Assembly (NCBI GenBank): GCA_964384945.1
Contig: CAYLMK010000005.1
Location: 62,001-126,000 of the forward strand
DNA length: 64,000 bases
Source of the DNA: S015-6 sp964384945
Lineage (GTDB): Bacteria > Desulfobacterota > DSWW01
Direction: 5' to 3'
The notes beneath the pieces are model-generated. The model was not told where the DNA came from. It searched no databases and saw only the letters and a list, made by a program, of their open reading frames with translations. This document shows, piece by piece, positions 1-7,644 of this stretch (positions within the stretch are counted from its first letter, which is position 1; each line of letters starts with the position of its first letter). The translations under genes were made by a program, and so were the position numbers.

Positions 1-369
1 GCTGTCCGCGTCCACGACCAGGGCCGCCCCGTCCGGGATCCGGTCGATGTCGATCCGGTCCATGCACGGGATCTCCCCGATGATCGCGCCCACGGCGACG
101 ATCGTCTCGCACTCTCTGTTCAGGATTGCGACCGGGGCCGTGCCGGCCTTGCGCATGCGGTACAGGGTGTAGCTGCCCACGGTGGAGCCCCTTGCCCGGG
201 GGAAAACCAGGATCCTCCCGCTCACGCTCCTTCCCTGAAGGGGGTGACCCTCTTCCTCGACAATGCCCGTATCCGGATTGACGCCCCCGTAGAAAGAGAT
301 GGGCTTCCGGGATACCAGGGCGAGGCCCTCCGCCTTCCCGCCGAAGATCTTTCTTCCCCGGAGCTTCAT
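1..369 (-). CDS. Aconitase X swivel-domain subunit (probable phosphomevalonate dehydratase small subunit), 3' end cut by window edge
   Basis: The translation starts MKLRGRKIFGGKAEGLAL and runs off the left edge of the window. It matches the small swivel (DUF126) subunit of aconitase X enzymes, including the conserved GSTVGS stretch at about residues 60-65 that carries the family's active-site serine. In archaea this subunit pairs with the AcnX catalytic subunit to dehydrate (R)-5-phosphomevalonate to trans-anhydromevalonate 5-phosphate. The ATG lies one base after the stop of the catalytic subunit gene, so the two should be translated together. Other AcnX enzymes act on cis-3-hydroxyproline. 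The adjacent UbiD and HMG-CoA synthase genes favour the mevalonate role, which is inference. Confidence 0.85.
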   Translation of the reverse strand, partial: MKLRGRKIFGGKAEGLALVSRKPISFYGGVNPDTGIVEEEGHPLQGRSVSGRILVFPRARGSTVGSYTLYRMRKAGTAPVAILNRECETIVAVGAIIGEIPCMDRIDIDRIPDGAALVVDADS

Positions 370-370
370 C

Positions 371-1546
371 TCACGTCCCGGTGGCGATTTCGATGAGCGT
401 GTCGAGGGGTGCGAAGACGGTACGAAACCGGTTCTTCGCCCTCCCGTAGAAGACCGCCTTGGCGGAGTTGGTGGCCATGCAGCGAAACCGGCCGCGGATG
501 GGCGCCACGACGAAACAGGTGTCCGCCGCGATCCGGGCGCCGCTCCGCCGAATCGCGGCGAGGGTCCCCTCTCGCTCCGCAGCCTCTTTCACCTGCCTTG
601 CCACGGCGATCCATGTCTCCTTGGAGACCCGCTTGCCGTCCAGCAGGGCGGCGATCTCTCTGAGTTCTTCCAGCGAGCAGTGGGGGCAGCCGACGGCCAC
701 GAAATCGACCGCCTCGCTGTCGCTCATTTCCAGCTTGGCCCTTTCGATCTCCTCCCGGGCAACGGTCATGCGCTCCCGAGGCTCCTTCATCGCCTCCGGA
801 GAAATCCCTGCTGCATGAAAGCGGGCAGTGCCCCCGTAAGTCGCGATCGACGCGCAGAGGCTCTTCAACTGATCCTTGGTCGCTCCCTCCAGGCCCCGGA
901 TCCAGGGCACCCGGCTTCCCAGCCGCTCGCCCACGACCTTGCCCAGCGCCCCGAAGTCCACGATGTCCTCCAGAGGCGCGCAGACCTCGACCGAAACGAC
1001 GGGTTGCCTGTTTTCCTCCAGATGAAGGCCGTACGCGGCCGTCTTCCCGGTGAGCGCGGCGGCCAGCGCGCTCGGGCCGCCCTCCCGGTTCGTCCTGGCG
1101 CCGAGCACCGAGTTGGCATAGCAGACGGCCGAGCTTTCGCTCCATGCGATCGCATCGCCGGCAGCGGGCTCGTTTCCGATGAAGTAGGGGGTGCAGGTGC
1201 AGCTCGTGATCACGCCCATCCCGGCAAAGGTCTCGACAACCCGTTTCTGCTTGGCGGCGAACTCCTCGTCTACGCCGAGCTCCCTCCAGTCCTCGAGGTC
1301 CATGCCCGCCGGATTCAGGGTGGCGGGCACGCGCGCCCTCCCGTCTTCGGCCATCTCCTCCAGGAAGGCGAGGCCGGCATCCCCCAGGTTGTCGTAGCTC
1401 ACGCCGGCGATCTGCACGCTCCGGACCTCGATGAGCCCTCTTGCCCCGTAGATCTCGCCCAGCGCGACCAGGATCTCCATCGCCTTCTTCGCAGCACGGC
1501 CATCCCTGCCCCCAAGCATGGCCCGATCTTCCGCCGTGAGCTCCAT
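371..1546 (-). CDS. Aconitase X catalytic subunit (probable phosphomevalonate dehydratase large subunit)
   Basis: The 391-residue protein starts MELTAEDRAMLGG, the family's usual N-terminus. It carries the three cysteine regions expected for the AcnX iron-sulfur cluster: SCTCTPYF near residue 115, GCPHCS near 290 and DTCFV near 350. With the swivel subunit just downstream it forms the two-chain AcnX found in archaea, whereas many bacterial hydroxyproline enzymes are fused or lie beside proline-catabolism genes. The start at 1546 follows a purine-rich GAAGAGGGCGG. An in-frame ATG six codons upstream (1564) is possible. It lies 35 bp after the UbiD gene on the same strand, so a three-gene operon is likely. 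The substrate is inferred from context. Confidence 0.85.
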   Translation of the reverse strand: MELTAEDRAMLGGRDGRAAKKAMEILVALGEIYGARGLIEVRSVQIAGVSYDNLGDAGLAFLEEMAEDGRARVPATLNPAGMDLEDWRELGVDEEFAAKQKRVVETFAGMGVITSCTCTPYFIGNEPAAGDAIAWSESSAVCYANSVLGARTNREGGPSALAAALTGKTAAYGLHLEENRQPVVSVEVCAPLEDIVDFGALGKVVGERLGSRVPWIRGLEGATKDQLKSLCASIATYGGTARFHAAGISPEAMKEPRERMTVAREEIERAKLEMSDSEAVDFVAVGCPHCSLEELREIAALLDGKRVSKETWIAVARQVKEAAEREGTLAAIRRSGARIAADTCFVVAPIRGRFRCMATNSAKAVFYGRAKNRFRTVFAPLDTLIEIATGT

Positions 1547-1581
1547 CGGTCCGCCCTCTTCCATCCGGATCGGCCGTCCGG

Positions 1582-2886
1582 TCACGCGAGGATCTTTCTC
1601 AGGTCGATCCGGGGAAACCGGGCGCGCTCGAAGTGTCGGGCCCGTTCCCCGAGCGGCCGGGTCAGGTCGAAGCCGCACTTGACCGTAACGCTCGTCTCCG
1701 GATCCGCGCTCGGATCGAGGCTGCTGCCCTTTTCCGGCTCCTTCACCACCAGGTCGCGGTTTGCCTGGAAACGGGTCGCCATCGCCCATTCCACCTCGAG
1801 CGGGTTGTAAATGTCGATGTCCTCGTCCACGACGAAAACGTGTTTGCAGCTCCTGTGGCCCCGGAACGCGGCCTCGATCGCGAGCTTTCCGTCCTCTTCC
1901 CGCCTTTTCGCGATCTTGACGATTGCGTGCAGCCAGCTGCATCCGCCGGGATTCACGTTCACGTCCAGGCAGGCCACGCCGGCGCCGTTGACCTCCTTGT
2001 AGATCGTCGGCTCGCGGGGCATGCCCATGAGCATCCGGTGCTCGCGCTTGCCCGGCAGCAGGGCCTGCCAGAGGGCGTCCTTCCGGTGGGTCACGCAGGT
2101 CACCCGGAAGACCGGCTCCTGGCGCACGATGTCATAGGTTTCCGTCAGGTCCACGAAGGGTCCTTCGGCCGCCCTCTCCTCGAGCCGCACCACCCCCTCG
2201 AGCACGAACTCGCACTCCGCAGGAATCCTGCCTTCGAAGGTGATCGCCCGGGTCACCCGGAGCGGCTCGAGAGCGTTTGCGATCTCGAGCTCGTTCGTGC
2301 CCAGAGGCACCGAGGTGGCTGCGGCGAGGAGCACGTTCGGAGCGTTGCCGATGCAGACCGCGACGGGCAAGGCCCCGTCCCGGGCGAGAAGCGCGTCGAA
2401 ATCCCTCTGCTTGACGATCCGCACGCTGAACCGGTCCCTGCCGATCTGCATGGCCCGGTGGAAGTCCACGTTCTGAATCCCTTCGCCGCTCTTTGTAATG
2501 AAGACCCCGCTCGTGATGTAGTTCCCGCCGTCCTGCTCGCAGTGGAAGAGGATCGGGAGCCTGTCCAGATCCACCTCCTCCTCGACGACTTCCCGGCAAG
2601 GGGCGTCGTTCGTCTCCTCGGGCCTCGTCGGATGCTCGATGGCGCGTACGATCCTCGGGATGAGCTCGCGGGGCTCGACCCCGAAGTAGTCGGCAAATCG
2701 CTGCTTGGTTCCGAACAGATTCCCCACGACCCGGAAGTCCGACTCCGCCACGCGCTCGAACAGGACCGGTCTGTCGTCCAGCGCGTCGAGCACGGCGGCC
2801 GCCTCCAGCCTCCTGCTCACCGGCTTCCGAACGGTCGCGATCTGTCCGGAATTCTGCAAAGCGTGGATAAAGTCCCTGAATCCCAT
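1582..2886 (-). CDS. UbiD-family decarboxylase (probable trans-anhydromevalonate 5-phosphate decarboxylase)
   Basis: This 434-residue protein is a prenylated-FMN-dependent UbiD-type decarboxylase. The acidic motif is visible as AAEGPFVDLTETYD near residue 235, with Glu and Asp spaced as in UbiD. An upstream region resembling the metal and prFMN site reads ITSGVFITKSGEGIQN near residue 125. In archaea the UbiD homologue AMPD converts trans-anhydromevalonate 5-phosphate to isopentenyl phosphate, and its gene often lies near AcnX. Here it is followed by both AcnX subunits and stands divergent from HMG-CoA synthase. ATG at 2886 has AAAGG about 5 bases upstream. The flavin prenyltransferase (ubiX) is not in the window. 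UbiD membership is firm and the exact substrate is inferred. Confidence 0.88.
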   Translation of the reverse strand: MGFRDFIHALQNSGQIATVRKPVSRRLEAAAVLDALDDRPVLFERVAESDFRVVGNLFGTKQRFADYFGVEPRELIPRIVRAIEHPTRPEETNDAPCREVVEEEVDLDRLPILFHCEQDGGNYITSGVFITKSGEGIQNVDFHRAMQIGRDRFSVRIVKQRDFDALLARDGALPVAVCIGNAPNVLLAAATSVPLGTNELEIANALEPLRVTRAITFEGRIPAECEFVLEGVVRLEERAAEGPFVDLTETYDIVRQEPVFRVTCVTHRKDALWQALLPGKREHRMLMGMPREPTIYKEVNGAGVACLDVNVNPGGCSWLHAIVKIAKRREEDGKLAIEAAFRGHRSCKHVFVVDEDIDIYNPLEVEWAMATRFQANRDLVVKEPEKGSSLDPSADPETSVTVKCGFDLTRPLGERARHFERARFPRIDLRKILA

Positions 2887-3015
2887 TGCCTTTGCCCACT
2901 CGATACACTAGGATGGAGCCGGTCCGACACCCTCGAGAAGCGTTCGTCCTTCCGGAGCCCTTTCCTCTGAACCGGCCAGGCAAAGTATAGGGAAGCTCGG
3001 CGGAGAAATGCAACC

Positions 3016-4239
3016 GTGATCGACGTGGGCGTGAGCGACATCGCCATCTACATTCCGCAGTACTATCTTCCTCACGACGAGCTCGCCGAGGCAAGGGGGG
3101 TGCCGCCGGAGAAATACCGGGAGGGCCTGGGAAACCGCAAGATGTCCGTTCTCCCGATCTGGGAGGACTCGGTCACCATGGCGGCCAACGCGGCGGCGCA
3201 GCTTCTCGAGAAGACGGGAACGAACCCCCAGGAGATTCATCAGCTCGTGGTCAGCACCGAGAGCGGCGTGGACCACTCGAAACCGGTGGCGAGCTTTGTC
3301 CAGGGACTGCTCAAGATCGGCTCCCGGTGCCGCATCTACGAGATCAAGCACGCATGCTACGGCGGCACGGCCGGCATCGTGACCTCCATCGACTGGATCG
3401 CCCGGAACCACGGAAGCTCGAAGAAGGCCCTGGTCATCATGACCGACATGGCGCGATACGGCTTCGGCTCGCCGGGCGAACCCACGCAGGGGGCGGGCGC
3501 CGTCGCCCTGCTCGTGGAGCAGAACCCGCGGCTCTTCGCGATCGACACGCGCCTGAACGGCATCTTCTCCAAGGATGTGTTCGACTTCTGGAGGCCCACC
3601 GGACACCGGGTGCCCATCGTGGACGGCAAGTACTCGGTCGCGTGCTATCTCGAAGCCATGGAAGAGGCGGTTTCCCACTTCCGCTCCAATACCGGGATTC
3701 CGAGAGGCCGGCTGCTGGAACATCTCGACTACCTTCTCTACCACATGCCGTTCACCGGCATGGCCCGAAAGGCTCACCGCCACCTGGTCGAGATGGAACA
3801 CCTCGGTTCGAGCCCCGAGGCCCTGCGGGCGCTCTGCGAGGAGACCTTTCGGGCCAAGGTCGAGCCGGGACTCCTGGGGGCACGCGAGGTCGGCAACATC
3901 TACACGGGCTCGGTCTACATGGGCCTGGTGAGCCTGCTCGAGACGGAACGCGATCGCGTGGAGGGAAAACAGGTGGGGGTGTTCAGTTACGGAAGCGGGT
4001 GCGGCGCCGAGTTCTTCCTCTGCCGCATGAAGACCGGACTCGGCCGGATCGTCGACGGCCTGCGCTTTCGAGAGCAGCTCGGCCGTAGAAGGGCGGTGAC
4101 CTTCGAGCAGTACGTTCAGTGGTATTCGACGAGCCGCGCCGAAACACTCTACCACCCTGCGGAGATGGAGGCCCACAAGGATCCATTCACGCGGTTCACG
4201 TTCATCGGGTTCAAGAATCACAAGCGCCAGTACGTGTGA
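3016..4239 (+). CDS. mvaS: Hydroxymethylglutaryl-CoA synthase
   Basis: The 407-residue protein is a thiolase-fold condensing enzyme that joins acetyl-CoA and acetoacetyl-CoA to HMG-CoA, the first committed step of the mevalonate route. The acyl-carrying cysteine is Cys114 in KHACYGGTAG. The general acid glutamate lies in STESGVDHSK near residue 82, and YHMPFTGMARKAH near residue 240 matches the substrate-binding histidine region. The start is GTG with GGAG ten bases upstream. Most deltaproteobacteria use the MEP pathway, so a mevalonate gene is notable. It is transcribed away from the UbiD/AcnX operon across a 129-bp intergenic region that must hold both promoters. HMG-CoA reductase and the kinases are not visible here. 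Confidence 0.93.
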   Translation: MIDVGVSDIAIYIPQYYLPHDELAEARGVPPEKYREGLGNRKMSVLPIWEDSVTMAANAAAQLLEKTGTNPQEIHQLVVSTESGVDHSKPVASFVQGLLKIGSRCRIYEIKHACYGGTAGIVTSIDWIARNHGSSKKALVIMTDMARYGFGSPGEPTQGAGAVALLVEQNPRLFAIDTRLNGIFSKDVFDFWRPTGHRVPIVDGKYSVACYLEAMEEAVSHFRSNTGIPRGRLLEHLDYLLYHMPFTGMARKAHRHLVEMEHLGSSPEALRALCEETFRAKVEPGLLGAREVGNIYTGSVYMGLVSLLETERDRVEGKQVGVFSYGSGCGAEFFLCRMKTGLGRIVDGLRFREQLGRRRAVTFEQYVQWYSTSRAETLYHPAEMEAHKDPFTRFTFIGFKNHKRQYV

Positions 4240-4335
4240 GAGGGCCGACGCGGGAGGCCGCGGCCGGATTTCCCGAGAGCGTCCGTCGCGTGATAGAATA
4301 GGAACCGTTTTCGAAGAAGCGAGCGAGGCCATTCG

Positions 4336-6240
4336 ATGCATCATGCAGAAGACAGGCAATGGGAAAAGCTCACCGTTCCGCCCGAGCGAGTGCTCGAGAG
4401 GATCGAGGCGGGAATGAGCATCTTTATCAGCACGGGCGTGGCCGAGCCGAGGACGCTCGTCCGGCGTATCATGAAGACCGAGGCGGCGAACCTGGAAGAC
4501 CTGGAATTCATCCAGGTGATCAGCCTGAGCGACGCCATCTCCCTGGACGCGCTCACCGCCCAGAAGTACCGCTTGAAGACGTTCTTCTCGGGCTGGGTGG
4601 CCAGCGAAGCCATCACGGCCGGCCGGGTGGACCTGATTCCGAGCCGTTTTTCCGACATCCCCCGGCTCATCGCCTCCGGCCAGATCCAGATCGACGCGGC
4701 CTTCGTGCAGATCACTCCGCCCAACGAGGCGGGCTACTGCAGCCTGGGGGTGGCCGTGGACGTGGCGCGCCAGGCCATGGAGAAGGCCTCTCTCCTCGTG
4801 GGCGAGATCAACCCGCGCGTACCGGTCACCTTCGGCGACACCTTCGTGCCGATCACGGATTTCGACCTCCTGGTGGCCGGCACCGAAGAGCCCATCTACT
4901 TCAACCGCTGGCCCGTTCACGAGGTCTTCGACCGGATCGCAGCACACGTGGCCTCGGAAATCGAGGACGGAAGCTGCATCGCCTTTTCGATCGGCCCCCT
5001 TTTCGAGGCCCTGAGCAGGCACCTGGTCCACAAGCGCAACCTGGGTGTTCACACGCCGTTCTTCACCGACGCCCTGATGGATCTGGTCAAGAGCGGCGCG
5101 GTCACCAACCGGAACAAGGAGGTCTTTCGGGGCAAGTCCGTCACTTCCTACGGCCTCGGCACCCCGGACCTGATGTGCTGGCTGAGCCGCAACCCGCTCA
5201 TCGAGTTCCAGAGCGTGGACAAGGTCTTCAGCCCGAACCAGATCGGCCGCAACCCGGATTTTGTCTGCGTGCTGCCCGCCCGCAAGGTGGACCTCTCCGG
5301 GCGCGTGGCCCTGCACGTGGGCAAGGGGAACGTGGCGGCCGGCCCGGAGAATGCCGTGGATTTCGTCAACGGGGCCGAGCTTTCCCGGGGGGGACGCACG
5401 GTCTTCGCCCTGCCGAGCCGCAACCTGAAAGGGGAGGCCAACATCCGCCTCTCCGTGGAAACATTCCCGAACGAGTTCAGCCTCCGGGAGGCCATCGACA
5501 TGGTGGTCACCGAATACGGCGTCGCCCACCTCAAGGGGCGAACGGTCCGGGAGCGGGCCCAGGCCCTGATCGACATCGCCCACCCGGACGATCGGCCGGG
5601 TCTCGTCGAGCAGGCCAAGGAGAAGAAGATCCTTTACGCAGACCAGATCTATGTGGTCGAGTCGGCCCACCTCTACCCGGACTGGATCGCCACGAGGCAC
5701 ACCTTCAAGGGGGGGGTGGAGGTCCGGTTCCGGGCGATCAAGCCCTCGGACGAAGAAGCCATGCGGCGCCTTTTCTATCGCTTCTCCGACGAGGCGGTCT
5801 ACTATCGATACTTCAGCCCGATCAAGGCCATGCCGCACGCCAAGATGCAGGAATACGTGAACGTGGACTACGGCCAGACGCTGCCCATCGTCGGCCTCGT
5901 GGGCGACGCGGGCGAGGGCCGCATCGTCGCGGAGGCGCGGTTCGTCCGGGACCGGCAGCGACCCTATGCGGAGGTTGCCTTCGTCGTGGACGAGGAGTAT
6001 CAAGGGCTGGGCATCGCCACCTATCTGCTCAAGCGCCTCGTCCAGCTGGCCAAGAAACAGGGAATCAAGGCCTTCACGGCAGATGTCCTGGCTACGAACA
6101 AGGGGATGATGAAGGTCTTCGAGAAGTCCGGACTGCCCATCAAGGCGAAGATGGAATACGGGATCTACAGCCTTACCATCCCGCTCGAGACCGCGGGTGC
6201 GCATCCGGAGGAGGAGCATCCGGGATCGGAACGCGAGTAG
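4336..6240 (+). CDS. Acetyl-CoA hydrolase/CoA-transferase fused to a GNAT acetyltransferase domain
   Basis: This is a 634-residue two-domain fusion. Residues about 10-440 are a class II CoA-transferase/acetyl-CoA hydrolase domain, shown by PPNEAGYCSLG, NPRVPVTFGDTF and the conserved TEYGVAHLKGRTVRERA. Residues about 465-610 are a GNAT domain with the acetyl-CoA-binding segment VDEEYQGLGIATYLLKRL. The same architecture is annotated in other anaerobic proteobacteria, where it is thought to couple acyl-CoA/acetate exchange with protein acetylation. That coupling is not demonstrated. The gene stands 96 bp after mvaS and is followed within 30 bp by a universal stress protein gene. The exact CoA donor and acceptor cannot be read from sequence. 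Confidence 0.88.
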   Translation: MHHAEDRQWEKLTVPPERVLERIEAGMSIFISTGVAEPRTLVRRIMKTEAANLEDLEFIQVISLSDAISLDALTAQKYRLKTFFSGWVASEAITAGRVDLIPSRFSDIPRLIASGQIQIDAAFVQITPPNEAGYCSLGVAVDVARQAMEKASLLVGEINPRVPVTFGDTFVPITDFDLLVAGTEEPIYFNRWPVHEVFDRIAAHVASEIEDGSCIAFSIGPLFEALSRHLVHKRNLGVHTPFFTDALMDLVKSGAVTNRNKEVFRGKSVTSYGLGTPDLMCWLSRNPLIEFQSVDKVFSPNQIGRNPDFVCVLPARKVDLSGRVALHVGKGNVAAGPENAVDFVNGAELSRGGRTVFALPSRNLKGEANIRLSVETFPNEFSLREAIDMVVTEYGVAHLKGRTVRERAQALIDIAHPDDRPGLVEQAKEKKILYADQIYVVESAHLYPDWIATRHTFKGGVEVRFRAIKPSDEEAMRRLFYRFSDEAVYYRYFSPIKAMPHAKMQEYVNVDYGQTLPIVGLVGDAGEGRIVAEARFVRDRQRPYAEVAFVVDEEYQGLGIATYLLKRLVQLAKKQGIKAFTADVLATNKGMMKVFEKSGLPIKAKMEYGIYSLTIPLETAGAHPEEEHPGSERE

Positions 6241-6270
6241 CGCCTCTACATGCCAAGAAGGAGACGGACC

Positions 6271-6753
6271 ATGCCCACCTTCAAGAGGATCCTTTTCCCG
6301 GTCGACCTGTCCGACGTTTCCGCCGAGATCGTGCCGGTCGTAACCACCGTGGCCGGCACCTTCCGGGCCGACCTGCATGTGCTGTTCGTGGCCCGCATCT
6401 TTACTTACTACGACAGCATCTACGTGCCTCCCCTGTCGATCGCCGACTTCGAAGAGAAGATCCTGGCCGGCGGCAAACGGAGGCTGGACGAGTTCGTCGA
6501 GGAGCACCTGAAAGACTTTCGCCCGGCCGCAGTCAAGGTCGTCGCCGGCGATCCGGCCGATGAGATCATCCGGTATACCGCAGAGGAGGGGATGGACCTC
6601 GTCATCCTGGGAACCCACGGCCGGAAAGGGCTCGACAGGATTCTGTTCGGAAGCGTGGCGAACCGTATCGTGACCGCCTCGCCCGTGCCGGTCATGACCG
6701 TGAACCCGTACAGAAAGAAGAAGTCAAACCACCCTTCGGAGGACCCGACGTGA
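6271..6753 (+). CDS. Universal stress protein, UspA family, ATP-binding type
   Basis: The 160-residue single-domain UspA protein starts MPTFKRILFPVDLSD. The nucleotide-binding signature G-2X-G-9X-G(S) is intact in GTHGRKGLDRILFGS near residue 118, so it should bind ATP. The ATG at 6271 sits seven bases after AAGGAGA and is preferred over an in-frame ATG at 6250. Its stop overlaps the GTG start of the following lipoprotein gene. It probably belongs to the same transcript as the CoA-transferase/GNAT fusion upstream. A stress or energy-limitation role is inferred from the family. Confidence 0.9.
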   Translation: MPTFKRILFPVDLSDVSAEIVPVVTTVAGTFRADLHVLFVARIFTYYDSIYVPPLSIADFEEKILAGGKRRLDEFVEEHLKDFRPAAVKVVAGDPADEIIRYTAEEGMDLVILGTHGRKGLDRILFGSVANRIVTASPVPVMTVNPYRKKKSNHPSEDPT

Positions 6754-7391
6754 ACAGAAGAATCTTGGAAGTCTGTCTTGCGGTCGCGGCTCTTGTCTCG
6801 TTACTCGTTTTCGGCTGTGGACCCAAGGGGCCGATCCTCGTGAGCATGTCCTACCGTGCGCCCCAGGATCTGGTTGAGGAGTCGCGGAAGGTGGTGGTAG
6901 GGGTGAGCCCTGTACGGGACGAACGCGGCACCTCCGCCTCCGTGCTGGGCAGGAAATCCCAGGCCTCCTCGAACCAGGGGAACGATCTGGTGGTCCAGGG
7001 CACGGTAGCCGACATCGTGACGACGGCGCTCAAGGATGCCCTGGAGAGACGCGGCCTCTTCGTCAAGGATGTGCCGGAGTGGGACCTGCCCGGCGGGCCG
7101 GCCGCGGTCAAGGGCGTCGACATCCTGATCGGCGGCGGGATCAAGAACCTGCGGTTGGATGCGGTCACAAAGACGGTCAAGGCGAGCTACAAGGTCGATG
7201 TGCAATTGCGGATTTCGGCGGCCGATGCCGCCGAACGAAGGATCTTCCGCAAACTCATGCTCAACTGCGCGATGGAACGCGAGGATGTCAAGTTCTCGGT
7301 ATCCCGGGTCGAGAGCCTTCTCTCCGAGGCCTTGTCGAGCGCCATCGACCAGCTCATGGACGACGAGGAGTTCCGGAAAAACCTGCGCTGA
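6750..7391 (+). CDS. Predicted lipoprotein, YajG-like
   Basis: The 213-residue protein begins with a lipoprotein signal peptide ending in LLVFGC, so Cys23 should be lipidated. The mature part resembles the YajG group of small outer-membrane-associated lipoproteins in size and in the pattern of a domain that may oligomerise (VADIVTTALKDALERRGL, then a C-terminal LLSEALSSAIDQLM). Similarity was judged by eye, so the family name is tentative. The GTG start overlaps the stop of the UspA gene, with CGGAGG upstream, indicating translational coupling. Function is unknown. Confidence 0.75.
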   Translation: MNRRILEVCLAVAALVSLLVFGCGPKGPILVSMSYRAPQDLVEESRKVVVGVSPVRDERGTSASVLGRKSQASSNQGNDLVVQGTVADIVTTALKDALERRGLFVKDVPEWDLPGGPAAVKGVDILIGGGIKNLRLDAVTKTVKASYKVDVQLRISAADAAERRIFRKLMLNCAMEREDVKFSVSRVESLLSEALSSAIDQLMDDEEFRKNLR

Positions 7392-7470
7392 TCCGTCGTC
7401 CTCCCTGCATAATCTTCCGTAGGCCCGGCTTGATTTTCCCAGGCCTATCTGGTACGTTATCGACCGTCTT

Positions 7471-7545
7471 GGGGATGGAGTCCCCCTGCAGAACCGCCCA
7501 AATCGGGCTGATGACTCCTGCCGCGCAGGCCTTCGCAGCGGCAGG
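7471..7545 (+). promoter_or_regulatory. Fluoride riboswitch (crcB motif) aptamer with expression platform
   Basis: Bases 7471-7521 match the fluoride aptamer: GGGGATGGAGTCCCCC, then AACCGCC, then GGCTGATGACTCCTGC. The switch can be read. The aptamer 3' end CCTGCCGC (7517-7524) can pair with GCGGCAGG (7538-7545), while GCAGCGG (7535-7541) can instead pair with CCGCTGC (7569-7575), which overlaps the 5' arm of the downstream terminator. Fluoride binding should lock the aptamer end, free 7535-7541 to form the antiterminator and turn the gene on. Without fluoride the terminator forms. The controlled gene is the antiporter at 7645. Confidence 0.93.
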
Positions 7546-7566
7546 GTCCGTCAACCCGGATCCACT

Positions 7567-7590
7567 GCCCGCTGCAAGGCGGGTTTTTTT
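7567..7590 (+). terminator. Intrinsic terminator of the fluoride riboswitch
   Basis: CCCGC (7568-7572), loop TGCAAG and GCGGG (7579-7583) are followed by seven Ts. Its 5' arm is shared with the proposed antiterminator pairing 7535-7541/7569-7575, so terminator and antiterminator exclude each other. Confidence 0.9.
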
Positions 7591-7644
7591 GTGCCTGCTC
7601 CTGCGCCAGGAAGCCGAAATCTTTCGAAAAAGGAAGCCGCGCCC

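Noticed and set aside
2908..6618. A 1236-residue open frame on the minus strand opposite mvaS, the CoA-transferase fusion and the UspA gene
   Set aside because: It lies antisense to well-supported genes, has no family features and reflects high GC content reducing stop codons.
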